Notes under the pieces: model-generated
Told to the model about the DNA's origin: nothing
Databases searched by the model: none
What the model saw: only the letters and a program-made list of their open reading frames with translations
Translations under genes and position numbers: made by a program
Assembly: GCF_900457465.1 (NCBI RefSeq)
Contig: NZ_UAUU01000011.1
Location: 806,001 to 870,000, forward strand
DNA from: Sphingobacterium multivorum
GTDB taxonomy: Bacteria; Bacteroidota; Bacteroidia; Sphingobacteriales; Sphingobacteriaceae
Length of the DNA: 64,000 nt
Direction of reading: 5' to 3'
Part shown: piece by piece, positions 17,920-27,340 of the stretch
Position numbering within the stretch: the stretch's first letter is position 1
Layout of the letters: each line of letters starts with the position of its first letter

Positions 17920-18441
17920 ATCCTTAGCGAAGTACGCTTGTGCGGCTTTCATTTCCGGAAATGAGCATAACAAGGCAGACACGAGGATGTTAAAATATGC
18001 TGAAATAGGTTTATCCTCTAATTTAAGAATTAATGTGGATTTTTTTTGTTTAAACAATTGATATTCTTACAGTCAACCAAGTTTGTGTTCCTACGATATT
18101 ATGGGCTTTATTTTATAATGTAGAGACAAAATATATCGCTGCTGGGGAGTACAGCTACTCTAGTGTGTCGATTGATCCCCAACTTTGCTGCTTCTTATCC
18201 AGTTTTAGATCTTTCAATGAAATAAACATATAACTATACCAACGTGATACTATGATTTCGAGTCCAAAGCAAAATTTGGACTAATTTTTTATTTAAAAAT
18301 TTTATATATCGTTTTATACATTTATAAAAAAATATTAATATTGTATTTATGTAATACATAATATTGTTGGCATTTTTTCTTAATCTAACCAATTAATCTT
18401 AAACATCTGCTAACCTTTGAAAGAACATTTTTAATTACGAT
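17920..18441. other. Non-coding region upstream of the first PUL
   Basis: About 520 bp, increasingly AT-rich toward the sigma gene. A minus-strand 61-codon frame here looks non-coding. An imperfect inverted repeat (TGTATT/AATACA, about 18342-18356) lies about 90 bp before the sigma-factor ATG and could be part of its promoter region. No RNA gene recognised. Confidence 0.4.
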
Positions 18442-18978
18442 ATGGAATCGAATCAAGTGGAAAGTCGAATAGAGCATAAAATTTTGCGCTGTTTAAAAGA
18501 CGGAGATATGCAAGCATTTTCCTTAGTTTATAATTTTTACTGGGATGGCCTCTATGACTTTGCTTTACGATTAATGAAGGAAGAAGCGCTAGCACAAGAT
18601 GTTTTGCATGATGTCTTTACCGAGTTGTGGGCCCGTCATAAACGATTAAACATCCAGTCATCGTTAAAAGATTATTTATTCATTTGTACAAAAAACAGAT
18701 GTTTTAAGCTGCTGAGGAAATTACGTAGGTTAAATGAAGTAGAGGATCACCTGTTATTAGACATAGCGATTGAGCATGATGAGTTTTCGTATAAAGAGCT
18801 TTCTGATCAGCTTGATGGCTTACTAGCAAGACTTCCAATCAAAACAAGGGCAATATTTATTATGAGTCGAGAAGATGATTTATCCTACAAACAAATCGCA
18901 AAAAAAATGAATCTTAGTATTAAATCTGTCGAATATCATATATCAAAAGTCTTGAATAAATTACGAAAAGCCTTATAA
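18442..18978 (+). CDS. ECF RNA polymerase sigma factor (Bacteroidota FecI-like)
   Basis: 178 residues. Sigma region 2 lies at about 25-90 ('FSLVYNFYWDGLYDFALRLM', 'AQDVLHDVFTELW') and region 4 at about 120-175 ('LSYKQIAKKMNLSIKSVEYH' leading to 'SKVLNKLRKAL'). This is the sigma-70 type paired with FecR anti-sigma and STN-domain SusC proteins, and it directs transcription of the adjacent PUL. The FecR gene begins 73 bp downstream. Confidence 0.93.
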   Translation: MESNQVESRIEHKILRCLKDGDMQAFSLVYNFYWDGLYDFALRLMKEEALAQDVLHDVFTELWARHKRLNIQSSLKDYLFICTKNRCFKLLRKLRRLNEVEDHLLLDIAIEHDEFSYKELSDQLDGLLARLPIKTRAIFIMSREDDLSYKQIAKKMNLSIKSVEYHISKVLNKLRKAL

Positions 18979-19051
18979 TTATATCCGCCTTTTCGTTAAC
19001 TTGTCGTATTAACAAATTAAAATCTTTCAAATTCATCTGTATTCTAAGCAT

Positions 19052-20032
19052 ATGCCCCTAAACGATAGCGAAGATATAAAAAAACATACTTTTGATCGTA
19101 TTCTAACAACGATTAGTCGAAAGAAACGTAAAAAGCGTTTGTTGAATGGGGCTATCCTATTTTTTGTTTTATCTATTTGTTCTGCTAGCTTATACTTTTT
19201 TTATTCTCGTTCCATTAATATCTCCCCCCAAAAATCTGAGCATATTTATGCGGATATTACAGCTGGAGATATCACAATTTCAGGGTCAAGGCCCATTTCC
19301 CTTGTTGAATGGGAGAATAATAAAAACAAACCTTTCAAAGTCAGTAAAAAGAAAGATATGTTGATTATTGAACCGACAGAATCATCAACCTCCGAATTTG
19401 ATGATGTTGTTCTGCGCGTTGGGGTTGGTGGATTGTATAAGGTTTTGTTAAAAGATGGAACTATAGTATTTCTTAATTCCAATTCCGAGCTAAGCTACAA
19501 AGGTGATTTTTTAAAAAATCGGATTTTAAGTTTAAAAGGGGAAGCCTTTTTTGAGGTTGCAAAGAGACAACAGGCTGGTATTAAACAGGAATTTACTGTT
19601 CTGACAGGGAAACAGCGGATAGCTGTATTAGGTACTAAGTTTAATGTTTTGTCTCGTGAAAAGATCGAGCAGACTGTATTAACAGAAGGAAGTATAGCTT
19701 TGAGAAGTATGAAATCAGGAAAAAATGAGTTTCTTGTTCCTGGAGAGAGAGCCATGCTGGATGATCAAGGATCTATTGATAAAACAACTGCTATAACCGA
19801 AGATTATACATCGTGGAAAGATGGTAATTTGTATTACGAAAATAAAAGCTTGCGCTATATTCTCTCAGATCTCGCTAATATTTATCCGATTCATTTTGAT
19901 CCCAATAAAGTTCCCAATCGAAATTTTACACTTTTTCTTAAAAGAGATCGCTCGTTTTCTGAGATTTTGGATCTCATAAAAAGATCAGGCAATTTGAACA
20001 TCACGTTAAAAGGTCATGAATTAATTTTTTAA
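19052..20032 (+). CDS. FecR-family anti-sigma factor
   Basis: 326 residues. A short cytoplasmic N-terminus is followed by one membrane span (about 31-51, 'AILFFVLSICSASLYFF'), a periplasmic FecR domain (about 120-215, with 'LKDGTIVFLNSNSELSY' and 'GEAFFEVAK') and a C-terminal DUF4974 domain ('LSDLANIYPIHFDPNKV'). The protein holds the ECF sigma inactive until the SusC STN domain signals substrate transport. The start is supported by the gap after the sigma gene. Gene order sigma-fecR-susC-susD is canonical. Confidence 0.92.
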   Translation: MPLNDSEDIKKHTFDRILTTISRKKRKKRLLNGAILFFVLSICSASLYFFYSRSINISPQKSEHIYADITAGDITISGSRPISLVEWENNKNKPFKVSKKKDMLIIEPTESSTSEFDDVVLRVGVGGLYKVLLKDGTIVFLNSNSELSYKGDFLKNRILSLKGEAFFEVAKRQQAGIKQEFTVLTGKQRIAVLGTKFNVLSREKIEQTVLTEGSIALRSMKSGKNEFLVPGERAMLDDQGSIDKTTAITEDYTSWKDGNLYYENKSLRYILSDLANIYPIHFDPNKVPNRNFTLFLKRDRSFSEILDLIKRSGNLNITLKGHELIF

Positions 20033-20117
20033 AAAAATTTTTTAGGGTAATCGCGTTTGGGAGACTCTTTATTGTAAGAATGGGAATAATGCCCCTTTTA
20101 CAATAAAGCCTAAAAAT

Positions 20118-23100
20118 ATGAATAAAAAATTTCACCTGAGAAAAAACAAATTTTGGTTTGTTCGGGACCAATCTGCTTTAACTTTTCTAAAGCGATCGTC
20201 AAGAATAGGTACTATCCTTGGTTTAATAGCTCTCCAAAGCCTTCCCTTAGCCAAGGCACAAGAATTAAACCTCAATCTAAAAAATGCAACCTTATCAGAG
20301 GTCCTAAAAGAGATACGTAAACAAACGGGATATCAGATTATTTATGATTCGGATATTTTGCAAAACAAAAAATTAATCTCTTATTCTGGTTCCAAATTGG
20401 ATTTGAGGTTAGTGTTGAAAAAAGCGCTCACGGAGCAGGATCTAGATTTTGTGATTGAAGGTAAAACTATTATTGTTAAACCACAGGAAAGGAATAGTTT
20501 CAAAAATATCCCAAATCAAAAATTAGAAAAGATAGAGATTAAAGGTACAGTTTTGAATGCATCGGGAAAACCAATTGCGGGTGTGACTGTGACAGAAAGA
20601 GGTACCTCAAATACTGTATTGACAGCAGAAGACGGAACATTTACTTTAAAAGTAGCAAATGAAAAATCTATTTTGGATTTTTCCTATGTGGGGTATGCTT
20701 CTTTAAGTGAAAATGCTAGTCGCAACCCAATGCTGTTGACAATGGCCAGTCAGGATAGAGCCTTGGAAGAAGTTGTCGTAGTGGGGTACGGAACTCAAAA
20801 GAAGGCAAATTTGACTGGTGCGGTTTCTTCCCTTGATGGTAAAGAGTTAGAGTCAAGACCTGTGCAGAATGTTGGACAGGCGCTGCAGGGCATGATTCCT
20901 GGGTTGAATTTACAGACAACTGGATTGGGCGGCGAGCTAAATCAAAATCTAAGCGTCAATATCCGTGGTGCGGGGACGATAGGCGTAGGGTCGAGTTCAT
21001 CAGTTTTGGTTTTAATTGATGGGATGGAAGGTAATATGAATGCGCTGAATCCTCAGGATATTGAAAATATCACCGTGCTTAAAGATGCAGCAGCTTCTGC
21101 TATTTACGGCTCCAGGGCACCTTTTGGAGTTATCCTCATTACAACAAAATCTGGAAAATCGGGGAAGATAACAGCAAATTATAACAATAATATAAGACTG
21201 GGCAAGCCAAGAGGGCTACCAACGATGTTAGATTCCAAAACATTTGCTTACTATTTTAATGAAGTCGCAGCAAACGATGGTGAGGGTGCAAAATTTTCGC
21301 AGGAGGTATTGGAACGGATTGACGCTTATCAGAAAGGAGAAATAGAAACGACAACTACCCCAAATGCTAGTGACAGATTTCAATACTATACGGGATCTAA
21401 TGGGAATACAAACTGGTTTAAAGAGTTTTATAGGGACTTTACAACTTCCCATGAACATACGCTCAGTTTGAATGGCGGTACTGAAAAGCTAAATTTTTAT
21501 AGTTCTGCAAATTACATGGATCAAAATGGTTTGAACAGATTTGCCAATGATAATTTTCAACGATATTCGATAGCTACGAAAATCAATGCAAAGATTAGCG
21601 ATAAGGTGGACCTCATGTACAATACGCGTTTTGTACGTGAAGACTACGAAAAAGCAAGCCATATGAATGATTTATATTATCATAATATAGCGAGAAGATG
21701 GCCTACGATACCTTTGTACGACCCAAATGGAAATTATTCCGAACCAAGTGAAATATTGCAGCTGCAGCAAGGAGGACGTTCAAAATTTCAGAAAGATTTT
21801 CTTTATCAGCAGCTACAATTACATTATCAGCCAATCAAAAACTGGAATATAACAGGAAATGTCAATTACCGCATTACGACTCAAAATGACCATGCCGAAA
21901 TTTTGAAAGCTTATTCAAATGATGCAAAAGGAAACCCGTTTCTCCTTGCAGTAGGATACAATGCTGCGGGGTATACCAATGTGTCTGAATACAATCGCAA
22001 AGACGAATATTTCAGTACAAATTTCTTTTCAGATTATTCCTTTGACCTCAACGATGATCATCATTTCAAAATTTTGGCTGGTTTCAATTCAGAGCTCAAT
22101 AAGTATAGAGATCTCAATGGAAGCATGAGCGATCTGATCACAGATAATATACCGACATTGAATACTGCCACCACCAATCCAAGGGCTTCTGGGGGCTATC
22201 AACATTGGGCTACCGCTGGTTTTTTTGGACGATTAAACTATAGCTACAAAGATAGGTATCTTTTTGAGGCTAACGGACGATACGACGGCTCTTCACGTTT
22301 TCCAAGAGATTTGCGCTGGAATCTCTTCCCCTCAGTTTCCGCTGGATGGAATGTAGCAAATGAGTCATTTTGGCCTATTAAGGAGCATGTTTCCATGTTT
22401 AAGTTACGTGGTTCCTATGGCGAGTTGGGAAACCAATATACGGACAATTGGTATCCTTTTTATGCAACAATGCCAGTAAGTATAGCTAATGGTACCTGGC
22501 TTTTGAATGGACAAAAAACAAATACAGCCAGTGCACCTGGGCTTATTGCCTCAACTTTGACCTGGGAGCGTGTATCAAGCTGGAATGTGGGGTTGGATCT
22601 GCGGGCACTTTCCAATCGTTTAGGTTTATCTCTTGAAGTCTATCGTCGGAATACATTCGATATGATAGGACCAGCACCAGAACTTCCCGCTATTTTGGGT
22701 ACAGCTGTGCCGCGATTAAACAATGCCGAGATGAACTCCAGAGGCTTTGAAATTGAGTTAAATTGGAAAGATCATATCGGTAAATTGAATTATAGCGCGC
22801 GAGCTGTCCTTTCCGACGACCGTCAGACAGTCACCAAATATCCTAATCCTACAGGTACGTTGAGTACCTGGTACGATGGCCGCAAGAATGGGGAGATCTG
22901 GGGATATCAAACTTTAGGAATAGCACAGAGCGCAGAAGAAATGGCTGCACACCTCGCTAATGCCAAACAGTCTTTCGGGACAAACTGGCAAGCTGGGGAT
23001 ATTATGTATGCTGATCTCAACGGGGACGGTCAGGTTAATAATGGAGCCAATACGTTGGCGAACCCAGGGGATCTGGCAATTATAGGAAATTCGGCCCCAC

Positions 23101-23624
23101 GCTATCGTTATAGTTTTGATTTAAATTTCAATTATAGTGGATTCGATTTAGGGATTTTCTTGCAAGGTGTTGGAAAACGCGATTATATGCCCAATGGCCC
23201 ATATTTTTGGGGGGCGAATGGCGGGATGTGGCAGTCTGCTGGATTTGTTGAGAATATGAACTTCTACCGCGATGAGAATTCCACGATGGTACAGAACGGT
23301 GTTTTAGGTGTTAATAAAGATTCCTATTTACCAAGACCTTATTTTAACACCTCAAAAAATCAGCAAACACAAACTAAATATTTGCAGAGCGCCGCTTATT
23401 TACGTTTAAAGAATGCTCAATTTGGATATACGTTTTCTCCACAGCTATTGGCCAAGATAGGATTTACCAAAATTCGTATTTATGCATCAGGTGAGAATTT
23501 GTTGACTTTTACCAAAATGGCTAAGGTTTTTGATCCGGAAACCGTTGGACTAGGAGGATGGAACGATGGAAAAACATATCCATTTTCGACGACTTATTCT
23601 TTTGGCCTTAACTTGAATTTTTAA
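20118..23624 (+). CDS. SusC-family TonB-linked outer-membrane transporter with STN domain
   Basis: 1,168 residues. An N-terminal secretin/TonB short domain (STN, about 50-120, 'ATLSEVLKEIRKQTGYQIIY') marks it as a transducer for the FecR/sigma pair; then come the carboxypeptidase-like domain (about 140-210), the TonB-box-like 'EEVVVVGYGTQKKANLTGAV', plug ('LKDAAASAIYGSRAPFGV') and barrel ending in 'FSTTYSFGLNLNF' with a terminal Phe. It imports oligosaccharides in a complex with SusD. It is intact, unlike its SusD partner downstream (11 bp gap). Confidence 0.95.
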   Translation: MNKKFHLRKNKFWFVRDQSALTFLKRSSRIGTILGLIALQSLPLAKAQELNLNLKNATLSEVLKEIRKQTGYQIIYDSDILQNKKLISYSGSKLDLRLVLKKALTEQDLDFVIEGKTIIVKPQERNSFKNIPNQKLEKIEIKGTVLNASGKPIAGVTVTERGTSNTVLTAEDGTFTLKVANEKSILDFSYVGYASLSENASRNPMLLTMASQDRALEEVVVVGYGTQKKANLTGAVSSLDGKELESRPVQNVGQALQGMIPGLNLQTTGLGGELNQNLSVNIRGAGTIGVGSSSSVLVLIDGMEGNMNALNPQDIENITVLKDAAASAIYGSRAPFGVILITTKSGKSGKITANYNNNIRLGKPRGLPTMLDSKTFAYYFNEVAANDGEGAKFSQEVLERIDAYQKGEIETTTTPNASDRFQYYTGSNGNTNWFKEFYRDFTTSHEHTLSLNGGTEKLNFYSSANYMDQNGLNRFANDNFQRYSIATKINAKISDKVDLMYNTRFVREDYEKASHMNDLYYHNIARRWPTIPLYDPNGNYSEPSEILQLQQGGRSKFQKDFLYQQLQLHYQPIKNWNITGNVNYRITTQNDHAEILKAYSNDAKGNPFLLAVGYNAAGYTNVSEYNRKDEYFSTNFFSDYSFDLNDDHHFKILAGFNSELNKYRDLNGSMSDLITDNIPTLNTATTNPRASGGYQHWATAGFFGRLNYSYKDRYLFEANGRYDGSSRFPRDLRWNLFPSVSAGWNVANESFWPIKEHVSMFKLRGSYGELGNQYTDNWYPFYATMPVSIANGTWLLNGQKTNTASAPGLIASTLTWERVSSWNVGLDLRALSNRLGLSLEVYRRNTFDMIGPAPELPAILGTAVPRLNNAEMNSRGFEIELNWKDHIGKLNYSARAVLSDDRQTVTKYPNPTGTLSTWYDGRKNGEIWGYQTLGIAQSAEEMAAHLANAKQSFGTNWQAGDIMYADLNGDGQVNNGANTLANPGDLAIIGNSAPRYRYSFDLNFNYSGFDLGIFLQGVGKRDYMPNGPYFWGANGGMWQSAGFVENMNFYRDENSTMVQNGVLGVNKDSYLPRPYFNTSKNQQTQTKYLQSAAYLRLKNAQFGYTFSPQLLAKIGFTKIRIYASGENLLTFTKMAKVFDPETVGLGGWNDGKTYPFSTTYSFGLNLNF

Positions 23625-23634
23625 TTAGATATAT

Positions 23635-25625
23635 ATGAAAACGACATATTATTTTTCTACAATTTCTTGGTTGTTATCGATGACCGTGCTGTTCACTTTG
23701 CATTCCTGTAACAAGTATCTGGACAGGGAACCCTTATCCAATGTAACGCCGCAGGAATATTTAAATACCGAAGCTGATTTAGCCGCATATACGGTTGGAC
23801 GTTATGCCTTTCCATCACATTCTGGCTGGGGGCTTGGCACATTTGCCAACGATAACGGTACCGATAACCAGGTGACTTCAAGTTATTCGACTCGTTGGGT
23901 TCCGGGAGAATGGCGTGTGCCGAGTTCGGGCGGCGAATGGGATTTTGCTCAGATTAGACAGTTGAACTATTTTCTCGAACAGGTACTTCCAAAATGGAAG
24001 AGCGGTAAGTTAACAGGAAATTCAGCAAATATAACTCATTATGTGGGTGAAGCGTATTTTTTGAGAGCGTATGAATATTTTAATAAAGTACAGGCGCTGG
24101 GTGATTTTCCGATTGTTAAAAATACACTCAAAGATAATATGGAGGAGCTGACGGCTACTTCCATTCGACAACCTAGAAATATGGTGGTTAGATTTATTCT
24201 TTCTGATTTGGATTCGGCAATTACGTTGTTGAACGATGTAGCCCCTGACGGAAAAAACCGTATTTCAAAAAAGGCCGCTTTACTTTTTAAATCTCGTGTA
24301 GGGTTATTTGAAGGCTCTTGGCTAAAATACCACAAAGGAACTGCTTTCGTCCCTGGCGGAACTGGCTGGCCGGGCGCAAAATCGCACCCAAATTTTTCGA
24401 TCAATATCGATAATGAGATCAATTATTTCTTAGAACAGTCGATGACTGCAGCTGCTCAGGTAGCCGATGCAGTCGAACTTGTCGGAAATACAAAGGATGA
24501 TGGTTATAATTCATCTTCGAACCCCTATTTCAAAATGTTTGGCGACGAGAATCTAAATGGTTACAGCGAAGTACTTTTATGGCGGAGTTATTCAATGCCT
24601 TTAGGAATTACGCATGCTGTAAATCACTACATGAACCGTAATGGCGAAATTCTGGATATTCAAGAGGCCTTGTGGAAAATTTTACGATGAAAAACGGACT
24701 GCCTATTTATGTTTCGAACTCCGGTTATGCAGGCGACGATTCCATCAGCCTCGTCAAAAAAAATCGGGATAATCGCTTACAGCTCTTTATGAAAGCACCT
24801 GGTGAATTGAGTTATACCAACCAGATTTCTTCGACAGGTGCTGTACAGACAGAGCCGAGACCAGATATTATCGGACTAGCCGAAACAAGGTACGTGACAG
24901 GTTATGCCGTGAAAAAAGGAATGAGTTATCTTTTTGCCCAAGCTGAGGGACAGACTGGTACCACAGGCTCAATTATATTTCGTGCTGTTGAGGCTTATTT
25001 AAACTATATTGAAGCAAGTTATCTTGCAAAGGGAATGATCGATGCAAAAGCGAATAGTTACTGGACAAAAATCAGAGAAAGAGCAGGTGTAAATACAGAT
25101 TTTATGGCAACCGTAAATGCGACAGACATGCAAAAGGAAGCTCAAGGTGATTTTGCAGCATATTCTGCTGGGCAGTTACTATCCGACAAACTTCTTTATA
25201 ATATTAGAAGGGAGCGCCGTTTAGAACTAGTTGCTGAGGGATTTAGATTTAATGATCTTAGGCGTTGGCGGGCGTTGGATCAATTGGCAAGCAATCCATA
25301 CATTATTGAAGGGATGAGACTGTGGGGGCCTATGCAAGACTGGTACAAAGATAAAGGTGTATCGACTTTAATCGTACCCGGCACAGCAGGAAAAACCGCA
25401 AATGTGTCCTCACCACAGGAAAGTCAATATTTAAGACCCTATCGGATTAATCTTTCGGCTAACAATCTTGTTCTAAAAGGCTATAGCTGGACCAGTGCCC
25501 ACTATTTGTCTCCTATAGCCATAAGTCATTTGAGCATAACTTCAACAGATGGTAGCCCAGCTGGTTCAATTATTTATCAAAATCCGAATTGGCCTTTAGT
25601 TGCCAATCAGGGAGCCAATCAATAA
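23635..25625 (+). pseudogene. SusD-family lipoprotein with a single-base frameshift
   Basis: Two overlapping frames (23635-24690 and from about 24665 to 25625) together give a complete SusD of 663 residues. The lipobox is 'FTLHSC'; the N-terminal SusD-like TPR region and the C-terminal RagB/SusD domain ('NIRRERRLELVAEGFRFNDL') are intact. At 24662-24664 the DNA reads CAAGAGGC where CAAAGAGGC would give 'IQRGLVENFTMKNGLPIY', the usual SusD wording; one A is missing. The product would be truncated at about 351 residues, losing the conserved C-terminal domain. Either the gene is broken in this strain or an A was missed in sequencing. Confidence 0.88.
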
Positions 25626-25655
25626 TTGGTCGGAACCTTTACGAAAACTTTGAAG

Positions 25656-25695
25656 ATAAGATAGTTCGGAGATTATTCCGGCTATCTTATTTTTG
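25656..25695 (+). terminator. Terminator between susD and the GH29 gene
   Basis: ATAAGATAG (25656-25664) pairs with CTATCTTAT (25682-25690); an inner CGGA/TCCG pair extends the stem, and TTTTT follows. It sits 16 bp before the GH29 start codon, so it may reduce read-through from susCD into the enzymes. Confidence 0.75.
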
Positions 25696-25710
25696 TCAGA
25701 TAAATATCAA

Positions 25711-27213
25711 ATGAAGAAAATTAATACAATTACATTACTGTTATTGGCAGCGGTTTTTCACGCTTCGGCTCAAAATATGATTGCATTACAACCCGGAGAA
25801 TCAGAATCTGCTATTGTAACCAAAGCTGCCAACGTGATACCGACCCAAAGACAGCTTGATTGGCAAAAGCTGGAAGTGACCGGATTTCTCCATTTTGGGA
25901 TCAATACCTTCACAAATAAGGAATGGGGTGAAGGGAAAGACGATCCAAAATTATTTAATCCGACGCAATTAGATGCAGAACAATGGGTTAGGACAGCAAA
26001 GGAAGGTGGAATCAAACTTTTGATTCTTACGGCGAAGCATCACGATGGCTTCTGCCTCTGGCAAACGAATACAACAGACTATTCGGTTAAAAATTCTCCT
26101 TACAAAAAGGGAAAAGGAGATATTTTTGGCGAACTTGCTGCGGCCTGTAAAAAATACGATATGAAGTTGGGGGTATATCTTTCCCCTTGGGATCGACATG
26201 AAGCTTCTTATGGGTCAGAAGCTTATAATGATTTTTTTGTTGCCCAATTGAGCGAATTACTGACCCGATATGGTCAGATTGATGAAGTTTGGTTTGATGG
26301 TGCTAACGGAGAGGGACCTAACGGTAAAAAGCAGGAATACGATTGGAATCGTTATTATCAGGTTATACGTGAAAAACAACCTGAGGCCGTTATCGCAGTT
26401 ATGGGACCCGATGTAAGATGGGTCGGTACAGAAACGGGGTATGGACGGGACACAGAATGGTCAGTTGTACCGGCTAGTAATCTAGCACAAAATCAGATAG
26501 CTGCAGGATCGCAACAGCAGATGAATATTAAACCGGCCGGAGATATGCGTAATAAAGATCTTGGGAGCAGAGAAAGGATCAAAGAGGCAAAAGGGCTGGT
26601 ATGGTACCCAGCGGAAACTGATGTTTCTATACGCCCGGGATGGTTCTATCACGAGGAAGAGGATAACAAAGTCAAAAGCCCGGGTAAGTTGATGGATATT
26701 TATTTTAATTCGGTAGGGAAAAATGGTGTCTTGTTGCTTAATATTCCACCAACAACTGCAGGTTTGATTCATTCGGTAGATGCTGCAAATTTAAAAAAGT
26801 GGAATGACTGGCGCACAGCATTGTTTTCGAAAAATCTTTTAAGCAAAGCTAAACTCCTTACTGCAGGCCTCGTTTTAAAAAAATGGAAAAAAATGCCATT
26901 TTGGACGACGAAAGATGAAAAAAACAGCATAGCAACTTTTGAATATACCCTACCTAAAGCAACCGCGTTCAACGTTCTTTCCTTATAGGAAACCATCGCT
27001 TTAGGGCAACGTGTCGAGCGATTTAATTTGGAGATCTGGCAAGATGGAGTCTGGAGAGAAGTGTCGAAAGGAACTACTATCGGTAACAAACGTTTATTGA
27101 CTTTTCCGACAGTTAGTGCCCAGAGATTAAGAATCAACATTTTACAATCTCGCCTAAACCCGCAAATAGAACAGCTGGAACTCTATTTCAATGAAAAAGG
27201 AGCATTTGAATAG
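25711..27213 (+). pseudogene. GH29 alpha-L-fucosidase interrupted by an in-frame stop
   Basis: The signal peptide 'MKKINTITLLLLAAVFHASA' precedes a GH29 TIM barrel: 'GFLHFGINTFTNKEWG', 'LLILTAKHHDGFCLW' and 'QIDEVWFDGANG', with the catalytic nucleophile Asp at about residue 196. After 'FNVLSL' a TAG at 26986-26988 stops translation at 425 residues, but the same frame continues for 75 codons ('ETIALGQRVERFNLEIW' onward to 27213), encoding the rest of the C-terminal beta-domain. CAG-to-TAG is the simplest change. The catalytic domain is complete, so a shortened enzyme might be active. An upstream TTG (25693) was not used. Confidence 0.88.
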
Positions 27214-27340
27214 CACATCATGATTTCAGCTTTAATTCCAATCACAAAAGATCTGAATAATTTTATTATGTTATACATAAGTTGTATTTTCGGATCTTCA
27301 ATTTGTTTTTATGAACAAACTCAACCTTAAAATGCTATAG

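Noticed and set aside
17872-18057. 61-codon minus-strand frame
   Set aside because: Runs through the terminator at 17884-17919 and has no family resemblance.
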